Of a stretch of 5,865 nucleotides of DNA, positions 5,770 through 5,865 are shown one piece after another. Location: positions 1 to 5,865 of the forward strand of contig WQVW01000113.1 of the NCBI GenBank assembly GCA_009785655.1. Reading direction: 5' to 3'. How positions within the stretch are numbered: position 1 is the stretch's first letter; every line of letters starts with the position of its first letter. The DNA comes from Oscillospiraceae bacterium (GTDB lineage Bacteria; Bacillota; Clostridia; Oscillospirales; Oscillospiraceae). The position numbers and the translations under genes were made by a program. The notes below the pieces were generated by a model. It was given only the letters and a program-made list of their open reading frames with translations, did no database searches and had not been told where the DNA came from.

Positions 5770-5775
5770 ATTATA
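5770..5775 (-). promoter_or_regulatory. Candidate -10 box TATAAT upstream of the spoIVFA-like gene
   Basis: The minus strand carries a perfect TATAAT 23 nt upstream of the ATG. No convincing -35 lies 16-18 nt before it: GCATAC is at the expected place, and the nearby TTGTCT (5790-5785) is only 9 nt away. A start about 7 nt downstream would place the transcript start inside the hairpin. In Bacillus this gene is under sigma-E, and I could not fit a sigma-E promoter here. Confidence 0.35.
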
Positions 5776-5865
5776 TTCCGTAAAAGACAAGCGTATGCAT
5801 ATTATGCGGCAGGAAGGACACGTCCGCGCAATCTACCCGCCGATCCTGACGATTGACTCCGTGAG
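5776..5865. other. Unassigned upstream edge of the window
   Basis: No gene can be supported in these 90 nt. On the minus strand a frame open from the window edge ends in LTESIVRIGG and a TAG at 5835-5833, which could be the tail of an upstream co-directional gene. On the plus strand a frame from ATG 5795 stays open to the edge. The two frames share their third codon positions, so codon bias cannot separate them. A short palindrome, GCATATTATGC (5797-5807), is also present. Confidence 0.3.

Noticed and set aside
5776..5830. Sigma-E, sigma-G or sigma-K promoter for the SpoIVFA-like gene
   Set aside because: CATACGCT and CATAATA on the minus strand resemble -10 elements, but no suitable -35 lies at the right spacing for any of these factors.
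5795..5865. Possible divergent plus-strand gene start (MHIMRQEGHVRAIYPP...)
   Set aside because: There is no Shine-Dalgarno before ATG 5795 and no family match. The bias at third positions is shared with the opposite frame, so it is not independent evidence.

Overview
The window is a compact stretch of bacterial chromosome in which every supported gene lies on the minus strand, so it reads from position 5865 down to 1. A SpoIVFA-like/SpoIVFB-like pair points to an endospore-forming Firmicute. The TIGR03960/DUF2344 radical-SAM pair and the moderate G+C (about half, by eye) suggest the class Clostridia, perhaps Oscillospirales or a relative. This placement is an inference from gene content, not from a marker gene.

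Reading in the direction of transcription: (1) 5865-5747 is a leader with a perfect TATAAT box and a short hairpin that overlaps the Shine-Dalgarno (SD) sequence. (2) 5746-4835 encodes a membrane-anchored, catalytically degenerate LytM/M23 protein (SpoIVFA-like). It is joined by an ATGA overlap to (3) 4838-4227, a compact site-2 protease (M50, SpoIVFB-like) with HELGH and MDGG motifs. (4) 4223-3657 encodes an RsmC/YbxB-type SAM methyltransferase, probably for rRNA, and is more A+T-rich than the rest. (5) 3624-3540 is an 85-nt palindromic repeat-like element. (6) 3476-2772 encodes a multi-pass membrane protein with a pore-loop-like C-terminus. (7) 2704-860 encodes a B12-binding-domain radical SAM protein (TIGR03960 type). 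It overlaps by 14 nt (8) 873-250, its usual partner, a DUF2344/TIGR03936 protein. (9) 221-1 is the N-terminal part of 6-phosphofructokinase (pfkA), cut by the window edge.

Functionally there are three blocks. The SpoIVFA/FB pair would form the mother-cell intramembrane protease complex that activates pro-sigma-K during sporulation. The methyltransferase, repeat and membrane protein look like an accessory insert between two conserved blocks. The radical SAM/DUF2344 pair has no established function that I know of and leads directly into pfkA. I see no CRISPR array, tRNA, rRNA, transposase or phage gene. Most of the window is ordinary core-genome material. The items most worth a second look are the palindromic element, the pore-loop membrane protein, the uncharacterised radical SAM pair next to pfkA, and the SD-overlapping hairpin.
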